Positions 15,805 through 24,971 of a DNA stretch of 64,000 nucleotides are shown here, piece by piece. The notes under the pieces were generated by a model that ran no database searches, was not told the origin of the DNA, and was given only the letters and a program-made list of their open reading frames with translations. Source of the DNA: Acidobacteriota bacterium (GTDB lineage Bacteria; Acidobacteriota; Vicinamibacteria; Marinacidobacterales; Marinacidobacteraceae); contig VXNL01000063.1 of assembly GCA_009840635.1 (NCBI GenBank), positions 56,743 through 120,742 of the forward strand, written 5' to 3'. The position numbers and the translations under genes were made by a program. The first letter of the stretch is position 1, and each line of letters starts with the position of its first letter.

Positions 15805-16683
15805 CTAGGAAGTCGCGGTCCAGCCGGCCGGCGGGCGGTCGAACCAGACGTGGACCTGTCCGGTTCCCACCGCGTTCTCGTAGTCGGAGTACATCCGCCC
15901 CGGCGCCTTGCAGTCGGCGCCGCCGGCGGCGGCGACCGCCATCAGGTAGTGGCCGAAGCGGCCCTCCGGGGCGAAGCGCGCGTAGTCGTCCATCGTCCCG
16001 ATGACACGCCGGTGGTCGCCCGCCTGCAGCCACTCGAGCCGCTCCTCGTCGGCGGCGCGGGCTTCCGGCGTCCGCACGTGCACCGGATCGGACGCCTCGT
16101 GGAGCGGGAGTTCGGGCAGCGGCCAGAACCGGTGGCTCATCCCCCCGGAAGCGAGCAGGACGGTGCGCCGCCCGGTCTCTTCCACCGCCTCGCCGAGCGC
16201 CTGCCCCATCGCCAGGAAGTCCGGCGTGGTCCCCGTCTGGCAGCAACTCACCGAGACCACCCGCTCGCCGCGCCAGAGGTAGTGGAGCAGGTTGATCGTC
16301 GGGTAGTGGACGGGGAGGTAGGGGTCCTCCGAAGCGTGCGCGGGCTGCCCGAGCCGCTGCGCCGCCGTCTCGGCGGCGTGGGCCAGTTCCGGATCGCCCG
16401 GATAGTCGTAGGGAACGCCGTGCATTCCGCGGGGCAGCTCGTCCGAGGTGTAGCGGCCGGAGCGGCGCGCCTGCGCGGCCAGCAGGTGCTCCACCGTGCT
16501 CGCCCAGTGGGTGTCCAGGATGACGAAGGTCTCGGGTTCCAGCTCGTCGAACACCTCGTTCCGGAGCCGGCGGAGACCGGGAACCAGGCTGATCTCCTTG
16601 CCCTCGTTCAGCTCCCGGCGCACCTCCTCGGGCAGCATGATGGTCGGGACGTGGGAGAGGAGGCCGAAGCCGACAACCGCCAT
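15805..16683 (-). CDS. HpaD-like class III extradiol ring-cleavage dioxygenase
   Basis: The 292-residue protein aligns along its length with homoprotocatechuate 2,3-dioxygenase (HpaD) of the LigB superfamily. The likely Fe(II) ligands are visible: His11 in LLSHVPT, His59 in ILDTHW and Glu in PEGRFGHYL. Family motifs YTSDELPRGMHGVPYDYPGDPEL, split around residue 90, and LASGGMSHRFW are also present. It should open a catechol ring next to the diol in the cytoplasm. It is the last gene of a five-gene operon, 3 bases after the decarboxylase-like gene. The substrate is not certain; a dihydroxyphenyl compound made by the operon's P450 is an inference. Confidence 0.88.
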   Translation of the reverse strand: MAVVGFGLLSHVPTIMLPEEVRRELNEGKEISLVPGLRRLRNEVFDELEPETFVILDTHWASTVEHLLAAQARRSGRYTSDELPRGMHGVPYDYPGDPELAHAAETAAQRLGQPAHASEDPYLPVHYPTINLLHYLWRGERVVSVSCCQTGTTPDFLAMGQALGEAVEETGRRTVLLASGGMSHRFWPLPELPLHEASDPVHVRTPEARAADEERLEWLQAGDHRRVIGTMDDYARFAPEGRFGHYLMAVAAAGGADCKAPGRMYSDYENAVGTGQVHVWFDRPPAGWTATS

Positions 16684-16686
16684 GAA

Positions 16687-17478
16687 CTACTCCTGACCGC
16701 GAGAGAGAGTCTCGCCCCCGCGGAAGGTAAGGCCGACCCGCCGCCAGCAGCCGCCGAGCATCTCGCGGGGCGCGAGCGACAGGAGTTCCTCGGTGGGCGA
16801 AGGAAAGACGTGGAGCGAGGCTTCGCCGACATACGCGGTCCCGAGTTCCACCTCCGAGCTCACCTTGACGATCTCGTGGAGGGAGTCGCCGCCGTCGGCT
16901 TCCACGGCCGGCAGGAGCCGGTGGTGGAGCATGGGATGGGCGTTCACGAAGCCCGCGCTCTCCGCTTCCCCGGTGATGGTCAACTCCGCTTCCATGAGTC
17001 GGCGGTAACCCGCCGCCACGGTCGCTCCGAAGCGTCCGCCGGGGGCCAGCCGCGGTCCGGCGCGGCCGATGAGCGCCGGCCGGGTCATCCAGATCTCGCC
17101 GAGTTTCTTGGGATAGCCCTGGATGTGGCCGCGCAGCAGCGAGGCGTCCTGGTCCACCCAGATGAAGACGCAGCGCGACCAGTCGCGGTCCCGGTAGCGG
17201 CAGCGGACGACCAGCAGGCACTCCTTGTACTGGGAGCGCACCGGATCGAGCTCCTCGTTTCCGGATTCGCTCTTCCACTGCCACTCGGCCCAGACGGCGG
17301 CCACCGCGTCCGGGCGGTCGGCCACCGGCTCGAGCGGCGGCGGAAGCAGCGCCGCCACCGCGCCGGGCTCGGCGAGATACTCGACAGTGAGCATCTCCCC
17401 CGAGTAGTGCCATGGCGGCGGCGGGAGCAGCGACGCCTGCCCGGAGGGCGTGCGGGGAAAGAGGAAGCCGCTGGTCAT
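16687..17478 (-). CDS. Acetoacetate decarboxylase family protein
   Basis: A 263-residue protein. The ATG at 17478 (MTSGFLFPRTP) fits the family and lies 2 bases after the P450 stop. The motif HIQGYPKKLGEIW carries the paired lysines that form the Schiff base in acetoacetate decarboxylase (GxPKK). FIWVDQDASLLRG and the C-terminal beta-cone segments also fit. Characterised members decarboxylate beta-keto acids, but many relatives act as aldolase-dehydratases or cyclases on keto acids. In an operon with a ring-opening dioxygenase it might process the ring-fission product; that is inference. Confidence 0.85.
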   Translation of the reverse strand: MTSGFLFPRTPSGQASLLPPPPWHYSGEMLTVEYLAEPGAVAALLPPPLEPVADRPDAVAAVWAEWQWKSESGNEELDPVRSQYKECLLVVRCRYRDRDWSRCVFIWVDQDASLLRGHIQGYPKKLGEIWMTRPALIGRAGPRLAPGGRFGATVAAGYRRLMEAELTITGEAESAGFVNAHPMLHHRLLPAVEADGGDSLHEIVKVSSEVELGTAYVGEASLHVFPSPTEELLSLAPREMLGGCWRRVGLTFRGGETLSRGQE

Positions 17479-17480
17479 CG

Positions 17481-18650
17481 TCAGGCGTCCCAGACTACCC
17501 GCACGCTCTTCGGGCCGCGGAACTCGAAGCCGCGGAGCGTCACCTCCTCGTCCGGGTGCAGCCGCAGACCCGGAAGGTTCCGGAACAGCCGCTCGGCGCC
17601 GATCCGGATCTCCTGCCGCCCGAGCCACTCGCCGATGCAGCGGTGGACGCCGAGGGCGAAGGCCGCATTGCCGCCCTCGGTCCGGGTCGGGTCGAGGCGT
17701 TCCGGATCGCGGAAACGGGCCGGGTCGAGGTTCGCGGCACGGAGGATGCCGGAGACGAGGACGCCCTCCGGGAGGCGCACTCCCGCGAGTTCCGTCTCCC
17801 GGGTGGTCGTGCGGGTGATGGTGCCGACCGGGGTGTAGCGGCGGAGCACCTCGTCCACCAGCCGTCGCATCCCCGCGGGGCTCGCGAGCGCCTGCTCGCG
17901 GAGGCCGCCGTCGCTGAGCATCGTCCAGACCACGAGCCCGATGCCGTCCCGCGGTTCGTTGATTCCGCCCGAGATCATCAGGCGGACGTTGTTGACGATC
18001 TCGGCGGCGGTGAGGTCCTGCTCAGCCTGGAGGATATGAAGCAGGCCGCAGGCCTCAGGGCGCTCGCGCAACGCGTCGAGCTTCGCGAGCACCGCTGTTT
18101 CGACGGCATCCGCGGCGCGCCGGCCGACGGCGAACGCCTCCGGTTCCTGCTCGAAGTTGGCGACCCCGATGCAGAGCCCCTCGCACCAGTCCCAGACCTC
18201 GCGGAAGTCGTAGGCGTCGAGCCCGAGGACGGTGGCGAGCGAACCCGCGCTCACGAGCGCCGCGTAGCCGCCGATGATGTCCGCCTCGCCGTCGTCGCGC
18301 ATGGACTCGATGAGGCGGTCGCACATCGCGGGGAGTTCGTTCTCGGCGAAGGAGCCGCTGCGTCCGGCGCGCAGGAAGGGCGGCTTGCAGGCCTTCTGGA
18401 GACGCGTGCAGGCCGGCGGATCGAGCGTCAGCATGTTCTCGCCGAGCGTCCGGGCCAGGAAGCTCGGCTCGGTACAGGCGCTGAAGACCTCCGGGTGGTC
18501 CTCCATGGCCTGGACATCGTCCCAACGGGTCACGAACCACATCTCGAGCGACGGGATCCAGGCCACGGGTTCCTCCTCGCGCAGCCGGGCGAGGATGGGA
18601 TCGGGGTCGCGGTCGAGATCCTCGGCGGTGACGGTGGCGGCGAAGCTCAT
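17481..18650 (-). CDS. Cytochrome P450 with a GGINEPRD I-helix
   Basis: A soluble bacterial P450 of 389 residues. The haem loop is FALGVHRCIGEWLGRQ with Cys338 as the thiolate ligand, and the K-helix EVLR pair is at about 267-270. The I-helix reads SGGINEPRDG (227-236), where the usual (A/G)GxDTT/ETT acid-alcohol pair becomes Glu-Pro. That implies a different proton relay or a specialised reaction. It needs separate ferredoxin partners; none is in the window. It is the third gene of the operon, 25 bases after the GS-like gene. Probable role: hydroxylating or N-dealkylating the operon's substrate. Confidence 0.92.
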   Translation of the reverse strand: MSFAATVTAEDLDRDPDPILARLREEEPVAWIPSLEMWFVTRWDDVQAMEDHPEVFSACTEPSFLARTLGENMLTLDPPACTRLQKACKPPFLRAGRSGSFAENELPAMCDRLIESMRDDGEADIIGGYAALVSAGSLATVLGLDAYDFREVWDWCEGLCIGVANFEQEPEAFAVGRRAADAVETAVLAKLDALRERPEACGLLHILQAEQDLTAAEIVNNVRLMISGGINEPRDGIGLVVWTMLSDGGLREQALASPAGMRRLVDEVLRRYTPVGTITRTTTRETELAGVRLPEGVLVSGILRAANLDPARFRDPERLDPTRTEGGNAAFALGVHRCIGEWLGRQEIRIGAERLFRNLPGLRLHPDEEVTLRGFEFRGPKSVRVVWDA

Positions 18651-18675
18651 GGGCGGGCGACCGTCCCGAGGGGCC

Positions 18676-19956
18676 TCAGAGGTAAGGGATGTATTCCCGC
18701 TTCTCCCAGTCGGTGGTGTGGGCGCGGAACCGCTCCCACTCGCGGCGCTTCACCGTGACGTGCATTCGGACGAACTCCTCCCCGAAGGCTGCCACCAGGT
18801 CCTTGTCCCCCTCCAGATCGTCGAGGGCCCGTCCCAGGTCGTCGGCGACCGTGACCTGGCACTCCGACGCCTCCAGGCAGTCGCCCTTCTCCTCGGGGGG
18901 CGGCGTCATCCCGACGCGGATGCCCAGCAGCGCCGCCAGCAGGGTGGCCGCCACCCCGAGGTGCGGGCCGCAGGACCCGTCCGCAAGGCGGTGCTCGACC
19001 CGCGACCCCGCCCCCCGCTCCAGCGGGATCCGCACCGCACAGCCGCGGTGGTCGTGGCCCCAGTTGGCCCAGTAGCCGCTCATCTGACCCGGGCGGAGCC
19101 GCCGGTAGGCGTTCACGGTGGGCGCCACCGCGCCGGCGAGACCCCGGTGGTGATGCAGCAGGCCGGCCACCGTGGACCAGGCGAGCTTCGAGAGCCCGCC
19201 CTCGCCTCCGGGATCGCCGAAGACGTTCTTGCCGTCCTCTTCGAGGCTGAGGTTCACGTGCAGGCCGGACCCGCCCCGGTCGCTGAAGGGCTTCCCGATG
19301 AAGGTGAGGTGGTAGCCGCGCTCGGCGGCCACCTCGCGGGCGAGCAGCTTGAAGAGGAACGCCTCGTCGGCGGCAGCGAGGGCGTCGTTCTTCCCGAGGG
19401 TCAGCTCGAACTGCCCGTCGTCGTACTCGCTGTGGAAGGACTCGAGCACGATGCCGCAGCGGTCGGCGGCGTCGAGCACCGCCTCCATGACCCCGCCGGG
19501 ATCCATCAGCGGTCCGGAACCGTACACGTGCGAACCCGGCGTGTGGACCGGCCGGAAGCCGCCCTCGCCGTCCGGTTGCAGCAGGAACGCCTCCAGCTCG
19601 ATGCCGACCACGGGAGTCCGGCCATCGGACGCGTGCTCGGCGATCGCGCGCTTCAGGATGCGGCGGGAGGAGCGTTCGAGCGGCTTGCCGTGCTGCTCGA
19701 GGTCGGCGACCACGACGCCGGTCCCGTCGCTCCAGCCGGGCCGGATCGCGGCGGGGTCGAAGACCGCGCGCATGTCGGGCAACCCATCGAGGAGGCCCGA
19801 GTTGGGATAGGCGTCCATCTCCCGGTCGAAGCCGAGCGCGAAGGTCGCGAGGCAGTGCCCCGTTTCGGCGGATCCGGGAAGGAGGAGCTTGCCGCGGGCG
19901 AGCCCGAGGTGGTCGGGCCAGAGCGCCCGGACACGGCGGTAGGGGTGGTCGGTCAC
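18676..19956 (-). CDS. Glutamine-synthetase-like gamma-glutamyl amide ligase
   Basis: A 426-residue protein of the GS superfamily closest in style to PuuA/gamma-glutamylanilide-synthase types rather than housekeeping GlnA. Visible landmarks are an N-terminal LARGKLLLPG segment, the glutamate of VVGIELEAF, SEYDDGQFELTLGKND, the ATP/ammonia site GGSGLHVNLSL, the nucleotide loop RGCAVRIP and RVEHRLADGSCGPHLGVAATLLA. The adenylylation loop of GlnA is absent. The predicted reaction is ATP-dependent ligation of glutamate's gamma-carboxyl to an amine. It starts with GTG 16 bases after the PQ-loop-like gene and precedes the P450. The amine is unknown. Confidence 0.85.
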   Translation of the reverse strand: MTDHPYRRVRALWPDHLGLARGKLLLPGSAETGHCLATFALGFDREMDAYPNSGLLDGLPDMRAVFDPAAIRPGWSDGTGVVVADLEQHGKPLERSSRRILKRAIAEHASDGRTPVVGIELEAFLLQPDGEGGFRPVHTPGSHVYGSGPLMDPGGVMEAVLDAADRCGIVLESFHSEYDDGQFELTLGKNDALAAADEAFLFKLLAREVAAERGYHLTFIGKPFSDRGGSGLHVNLSLEEDGKNVFGDPGGEGGLSKLAWSTVAGLLHHHRGLAGAVAPTVNAYRRLRPGQMSGYWANWGHDHRGCAVRIPLERGAGSRVEHRLADGSCGPHLGVAATLLAALLGIRVGMTPPPEEKGDCLEASECQVTVADDLGRALDDLEGDKDLVAAFGEEFVRMHVTVKRREWERFRAHTTDWEKREYIPYL

Positions 19957-19972
19957 GGCGCGGGGGGTTGTA

Positions 19973-20545
19973 TCACTTCGGCCTCGGACGCAGGACCAGC
20001 GCCGCGATGGTGCCGCTCGCGAGGAAGAAGTAGATGGGATAGATCGCGATGGCGAACTCCCAGCGGTCCACCGCCAGCAGGTTGAACGTGTTCCCGGCGA
20101 TGAAGAGCGCCCAGGCCAGGCGGTCTTCGGTATGCGGCGCGACCCAGGCCTTCCTGATGGTCGGGACGGCGCCCGCGAAATCCACGCCGAGCGTCGTGAC
20201 CAGGGCCACGACCGGATTGTCGAACAGCCACCAGAGCAGGAGACCGGCGCCGGCGCCCATGAGGCAGCCGCGGTCGAGGGGAGTCGAACCGCCCTCGCCG
20301 TAGCGGATGCTCAGCAGCGCCGTCACCAGGGAAGCGACGAAATAGCTCACCGCGACCCAGATCGTGGTGTCGGCCCCGGAGAAGTAGTAGCTGGCCAGGA
20401 GCACCGCGCCGGTCGTGGTCCAGATCCACCAGGTGGCCCGGTTCGGGCGGGTCTCGCCGCGCAGGATCGCGATGATGTAGGGGACGAACGCCACCAGCGA
20501 CAGCACGCCGGCCACCCACCCGGCGACGACGGTGAACGGCGGCAT
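19973..20545 (-). CDS. PQ-loop/SWEET-like seven-helix membrane protein
   Basis: A 190-residue hydrophobic protein with about seven membrane helices in two similar halves. Each half has a proline motif in a PQ-loop-like setting: FVPYIIAILRGETRPN near residue 20 and AVPTIRKAWVAPHTEDR near residue 120, both followed by a Trp-rich helix (ATWWIWTTTGA; LAWALFIAGNTFNLL). I chose ATG 20545 because the first helix begins directly after it. PQ-loop proteins carry small solutes such as sugars or amino acids. The gene is first in the leftward operon with the GS-like ligase, so it may import or export the pathway substrate. Confidence 0.65.
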   Translation of the reverse strand: MPPFTVVAGWVAGVLSLVAFVPYIIAILRGETRPNRATWWIWTTTGAVLLASYYFSGADTTIWVAVSYFVASLVTALLSIRYGEGGSTPLDRGCLMGAGAGLLLWWLFDNPVVALVTTLGVDFAGAVPTIRKAWVAPHTEDRLAWALFIAGNTFNLLAVDRWEFAIAIYPIYFFLASGTIAALVLRPRPK

Positions 20546-20592
20546 CAGGGGCCCAAGACTATGCGGCCCACGGTCCTTTAGGCTAGGAGCCT

Positions 20593-22149
20593 GTGGGAAC
20601 GCGTTTCGCCGTCGCGACGCTGTGTCTGGCGGCCATTGGCGCAGCCGCGGGTTGCGGAGCGCCCGAAGAGCCACCCGGCACGCCGCTCGCGGTTTCGGTG
20701 GCGCAGCTCGAGACCCTCTTCGACGAGATCGTCGACAAGACCGAGCGGCGCGAGGCGTTCTCCGAAGTCAAGGAGGAGACCGGCTCGTTTTCCGCGCTCG
20801 ACGAGATGCGGGCGCTCCGTTCTGAATTCGTGGCCGCAGAGACCGAGGAGGACCTCTTCTACGCGTTGGTGAAGCTCTCGAACGCGCGCCGGGACCGCCA
20901 CCTGAGCGTGAACCCCGTCGAGGGCGGCCTGACGGTCCCTGAGACCCCCGGCCTCGCGGCGCCGGTCCTCGTCCTTCCCGACTTCTCGGACCTCGACAAC
21001 CCGCAGTTCTTCGTCGCCCGGGTCGGGATGGACCTGCCTTCCCCCGAGCCCGGCGATCTCATCGTGGCCGTGAACGGCCGGCCCATCCCGGAATACGTCG
21101 CCGAGTTCACCCAGTGGATCCGGCACTCGACGCGCTACGGCCTCTATTGGCACATGGCGCGCGAGCTGCCCCTGATGGTGCGGAACGTCCCGCCGCGGCT
21201 CTACGCCGAGAGCCTGAACCTGACGCTGCAGGACGCCGCCGGCGACCGCTACGACGTGTCCCTGCCCTACGGGGACCGCGACACGCACGCCGTCGCGCCG
21301 GAGCCGGAGTACGGGGGATTCGACCCGGTGATGGAACGCGAGAACTTCCACGTCCACGTGAACGCGGCGGAGCGGATCGTCCTGCTCCAGTGGCTCGACT
21401 TCGAGCGCTCGCTGATCCAGGACGTCATGGACCTCATGGAACTCGCGGAGGGCGACGAACTGCTCGACCACGACCTGATCATCGACGTGCGGGGAAGCAG
21501 CGGCGGCTCCTTCGGCGCCTACGCGATCCAGCGGCTCGTGAGCCGTCCCTTCCGGACGACGTTCGGAAACGTCCGCATCAGCGACGCCGGCGAGGCACTC
21601 ATCGAGCGCTTCCAAAACCTCGAGGTGGATGAGGACGCGCCCGACGTCTTCGGGCTCAACCTCAGCCGGAGCTGGCTGATCGACTGGGCGCGGACCGACG
21701 CCGCGGAGGCGATCCGCCGGGGCGACGCATACACGCCGCCCACCCCGTTCAAGCTGGCCCACCTGCCCCGGGACGCCGGCGGCACGCTGGAGCCCGCTCC
21801 GATCCACTTCCGTGGCCGCACCGCGATCATCGGCGGGCCGCACGGAGGCTCGCACCTCGACCAGTTCCTCTCGATGTTCGCCGACAACGAACTCGCCACC
21901 GTCATCGGGATGCCGACCGGGGGCTACAGCAATACCTGGGAGCACGAGGAGGTGCTCACCTTCCCCGGGACGGACCGGCCGGTGGCGGAGTTCATGTGGA
22001 ACATCGGGCACACCCTGCGCCCGAACACCGAGATCCTCGAAGGCAACCCGGTGTTGCCGGACGTCCACGTGCCCCTGACCCGGGAGAACTTCCGCACCTA
22101 CGACCGGGAACTCGTGGAACGGGCGATGGACGCCCTCAGGCAGCCGTGA
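20593..22149 (+). CDS. S41-like (tail-specific protease-related) lipoprotein
   Basis: A 518-residue predicted lipoprotein (LAAIGAAAGCG). A central PDZ-like segment (PSPEPGDLIVAVNGRPIPEYV) and a C-terminal core with DLIIDVRGSSGGSFG (about 295-310) match the S41/CtpA fold, where this strand precedes the catalytic site. The usual nucleophile motif (TxSAxE) is not obvious; the matching place reads GGPHGGSHLDQF. It may be a diverged or inactive peptidase. GTG 20593 follows AGGAG and is 47 bases from the divergent PQ-loop-like gene. Its stop overlaps the next start by 4 bases (GTGA), so the two are translationally coupled. Confidence 0.75.
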   Translation: MGTRFAVATLCLAAIGAAAGCGAPEEPPGTPLAVSVAQLETLFDEIVDKTERREAFSEVKEETGSFSALDEMRALRSEFVAAETEEDLFYALVKLSNARRDRHLSVNPVEGGLTVPETPGLAAPVLVLPDFSDLDNPQFFVARVGMDLPSPEPGDLIVAVNGRPIPEYVAEFTQWIRHSTRYGLYWHMARELPLMVRNVPPRLYAESLNLTLQDAAGDRYDVSLPYGDRDTHAVAPEPEYGGFDPVMERENFHVHVNAAERIVLLQWLDFERSLIQDVMDLMELAEGDELLDHDLIIDVRGSSGGSFGAYAIQRLVSRPFRTTFGNVRISDAGEALIERFQNLEVDEDAPDVFGLNLSRSWLIDWARTDAAEAIRRGDAYTPPTPFKLAHLPRDAGGTLEPAPIHFRGRTAIIGGPHGGSHLDQFLSMFADNELATVIGMPTGGYSNTWEHEEVLTFPGTDRPVAEFMWNIGHTLRPNTEILEGNPVLPDVHVPLTRENFRTYDRELVERAMDALRQP

Positions 22150-23246
22150 CGACCTTGCCGAACCGGCTCCGCTCCCTCGACGCGTTCCGCGGGGCGACGA
22201 TCGCCGGGATGATCCTGGTGAACAACCCCGGAAGCTGGGCCCACGTCTATCCGCCGCTCCTCCACGCGCCCTGGCACGGCTGGACGCCGACCGACCTCAT
22301 CTTCCCGTTCTTCCTGTTCATCGTCGGGGTGGCCATCCCCTTCTCCCTCGGCCGGCGGGTCGAAGCCGGCGCCGAGCGCGGGAAGCTGTTCCTCCGGGTT
22401 CTGCGCCGAAGCGCCATCCTGATCGCGCTCGGGCTTTTCCTGGCGGCCTGGCCGTTCCTGGATCTCGGCTCGCTCCGGCTGCCCGGTGTGCTGCAGCGCA
22501 TCGGGGTGGTCTATCTGGCCGCCGGAGCGGCGTTCCTGTGGCTGGGCCGGCGAGGGCTCGCGGCCCTGACGGCCGTCTGCCTCGTCGGCTTCGCCGCCGT
22601 GATGCGGTTCGTGCCGGCGCCGGGCGGAGCGGCCGGCGACCTGGAACCCGGGACGAACATCGCAGCCTTCCTGGACCGCGTCCTCCTCCCCGGAACCCTC
22701 TACCAGGGCACCTGGGATCCCGAGGGAGTGCTCTCCACGGTCCCGGCGGTCGCGACCGCCCTCCTCGGGATCTTCTGCGGGCAGTGGCTGCGGTCGGCGA
22801 ACCTCCCGTCGCAGAAGACGACCGGCCTGCTCACCGCGGGATTCGCGTTCCTGACCGTGGGCTGGCTCTGGAACTTCTGGCTGCCCCTCAACAAGAACCT
22901 CTGGACCAGCTCCTACGTGCTCTTCACCGCGGGCATCGCGCTCTCGATGCTGGCGTGCTGCGTCCTGATCATGGACCTGCGGGCGCCGCCGCGCTGGACC
23001 GCACCGCTGGAATCGCTCGGGAAGAACGCCATCCTTGTGTTCGTCGGGTCCGGACTGGTGATCAAGACCATGCTCCTCTTCCCCGAGCGGGGCGACGGCT
23101 CGGCCTACACTCGGACCTACGAGGTCTTCTTCGCCTCCTGGCTCGGGCCCCTGAACGGGTCGCTCGGTTTCGCGCTCGCGAACGTGGCGGTCTGGACGGC
23201 GATTGCCGTGTTCCTCGACCGCAAGCGGATCTACCTGAAGGTCTGA
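22146..23246 (+). CDS. HGSNAT-like (DUF5009/DUF1624) membrane acyltransferase
   Basis: A 366-residue polytopic protein with about ten helices. The N-terminal signature SLDAFRGATIAGMILVNN followed by HAPWHGWTPTDLIFPFF and LFIVGVAIPFSL is that of bacterial relatives of heparan-alpha-glucosaminide N-acetyltransferase. These transfer acetyl groups across the membrane to amino sugars; the conserved His of the HAPWHG segment is the likely acetyl carrier. It starts with GTG overlapping the S41-like stop and is followed 17 bases later by the CRTAC1-type gene. Its substrate in this organism is unknown; cell-envelope sugar acetylation is likely. Confidence 0.85.
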   Translation: MTTLPNRLRSLDAFRGATIAGMILVNNPGSWAHVYPPLLHAPWHGWTPTDLIFPFFLFIVGVAIPFSLGRRVEAGAERGKLFLRVLRRSAILIALGLFLAAWPFLDLGSLRLPGVLQRIGVVYLAAGAAFLWLGRRGLAALTAVCLVGFAAVMRFVPAPGGAAGDLEPGTNIAAFLDRVLLPGTLYQGTWDPEGVLSTVPAVATALLGIFCGQWLRSANLPSQKTTGLLTAGFAFLTVGWLWNFWLPLNKNLWTSSYVLFTAGIALSMLACCVLIMDLRAPPRWTAPLESLGKNAILVFVGSGLVIKTMLLFPERGDGSAYTRTYEVFFASWLGPLNGSLGFALANVAVWTAIAVFLDRKRIYLKV

Positions 23247-23263
23247 TCCGGGCGTTTCCTTCC

Positions 23264-24964
23264 ATGCCGGCGCATCGCCTCGCGCTCCTCGGGTGGCTGG
23301 CGACGGTGGCGTGCGGGGACAATCCGGCGCCGCTTCCGGAAAACCCTGCTCCCGACGGGGTCGGCGCGTCTGTTTTTCGCGATGCCTCCGCCGAAGCGGG
23401 ACTCGACTTCACGCACCGGAGCGGCGCCGCGGGAGACTTCTACCTCCCCGAGATCATGGGCAGCGGGGGCGCCCTGCTGGACTACGACAACGACGGCGAC
23501 CTGGACATCTACCTGGTGCAGAGCGGCTCCCTTGCGTCGGACGAAGGAGCGGAAAACCGTCTGTACCGGAACCGCATGGCGGCGGACCCGACGGGGCGGG
23601 CGCCGAGATTCGAGGACGTAACCGCGGGGACTGGAGTCGGCGACCGGGGCTACGGCATGGGAGTCGCCACCGGCGACTACGACAACGACGGCTTCCTCGA
23701 CCTCTTCGTGACGAACTTCGGCCGGAACGCCCTCTACCGGAACGAGGGCGACGGGACCTTCAGCGAGGTGGGCAGCGCCGCGGGGGTGGCTGACGGCCGC
23801 TGGGGAACGAGCGCGGCTTTCTTCGATTTCGACCTCGACGGCTATCTCGACCTCTTTGTCGTCAACTACGTGGAGTTCCGGGTCAGCCAGAACCCGGTAT
23901 GCCGTCCCACCGGGGAGCGGGACTACTGCCACCCCAGCAACTTCGAACCGCAGGTGGACATCCTGTACCGCAACCGCGGCGACGGAACCTTCGTCGACGT
24001 CACGGCCGCGGCGGGCATTGACCGGGTCTACGGAAGCGGACTGGGAGTCGCAACGATGGACTTCGACGGAGACGGCCGGCTCGACGTCTACGTGGCCAAC
24101 GACGGAAACGAGAACCAGCTCTGGCGGAACCTCGGGAACGGCGCGTTCGAAGACGTGGCGCTCTTCGCCGGGGTGGCGCTCAACGGCGACGGGGCGGCCG
24201 AAGCCGGAATGGGTGTCGCGGTGGACGACTTCGACCGGGACGGCGATCCTGACATCTTCGTGACCCATCTTCGGGACGAGACCAACACTCTCTACGAGAA
24301 TGACGGGAACGGCCTGTTCGAGGACGCGACCTTTCCCCGGGGGCTCGGGTATCCGAGCCTGGCCGCGACGGGGTTCGGCGTGCAGTGGCTCGACTTCGAC
24401 AACGACGGGTTCTCGGACCTGTTCGTAGCGAACGGGGCGGTGGCGCTGGGACCGCCGGAGCGGAGCGGGGTTTCCCGCTACGCCGAGCCGAACCAGCTCT
24501 TCCGCGGCGACGGCAGCCGTTTCGAACCCGTTTTGCTGGATCCCGGTCCGGCGCCGGAGCTCGTCGAAGTGAGCCGCGGCGCCGCCTTCGGGGACGTGGA
24601 CGGTGACGGCGATGTGGACGTGCTGGTCTCCAACAACGAGGGGCCGGCCCGCCTGCTCCTGAACGCGTCAGGAGCGGGGCGCCACTGGATTACGCTGAAG
24701 CTGAAGCGAACCCGGGGTGAGCGTTTCGGGTTCGGCGCCCAGGTGACGCTCGTCCGACAGCGGGGAGAGCGGGTGCGCAAGCTGGTGGGCAGCGACGGGA
24801 GCTACGGCAGCGCCAGCGATCCCCGCATCCACTTCGGACTCGGCGCCGACACGGAGGTATCCGGGGTGGAGGTGACCTGGCCGGGCGGCGCCACGGAGTT
24901 CTTTGGCGATGTCGAGGTCAATCGGGAGAACGAACTCGTCGAAGGCGCCGGCTCCAGTGGGTGA
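23264..24964 (+). CDS. CRTAC1-type FG-GAP/VCBS repeat lipoprotein with ASPIC/UnbV domain
   Basis: A 566-residue secreted protein. The ATG at 23264 begins a lipoprotein signal (LALLGWLATVACG). The body is a beta-propeller of FG-GAP repeats with calcium-binding DxDxDG loops (DYDNDGDLDIYLV, DYDNDGFLDLFV, DFDGDGRLDVYV, DVDGDGDVDVLV). The C-terminus is an ASPIC/UnbV domain (LVGSDGSYGSASDPRIHFGLG). Such proteins are extracellular and bind calcium; their role is not settled. It is followed 7 bases later by a TPR lipoprotein gene, a pairing often seen in this family. Confidence 0.92.
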   Translation: MPAHRLALLGWLATVACGDNPAPLPENPAPDGVGASVFRDASAEAGLDFTHRSGAAGDFYLPEIMGSGGALLDYDNDGDLDIYLVQSGSLASDEGAENRLYRNRMAADPTGRAPRFEDVTAGTGVGDRGYGMGVATGDYDNDGFLDLFVTNFGRNALYRNEGDGTFSEVGSAAGVADGRWGTSAAFFDFDLDGYLDLFVVNYVEFRVSQNPVCRPTGERDYCHPSNFEPQVDILYRNRGDGTFVDVTAAAGIDRVYGSGLGVATMDFDGDGRLDVYVANDGNENQLWRNLGNGAFEDVALFAGVALNGDGAAEAGMGVAVDDFDRDGDPDIFVTHLRDETNTLYENDGNGLFEDATFPRGLGYPSLAATGFGVQWLDFDNDGFSDLFVANGAVALGPPERSGVSRYAEPNQLFRGDGSRFEPVLLDPGPAPELVEVSRGAAFGDVDGDGDVDVLVSNNEGPARLLLNASGAGRHWITLKLKRTRGERFGFGAQVTLVRQRGERVRKLVGSDGSYGSASDPRIHFGLGADTEVSGVEVTWPGGATEFFGDVEVNRENELVEGAGSSG

Positions 24965-24971
24965 AGCCGCG

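Noticed and set aside
15274..17838. 854-residue open frame on the + strand over brnTA and the dioxygenase genes
   Set aside because: It crosses several well-supported leftward genes and shows no family features.
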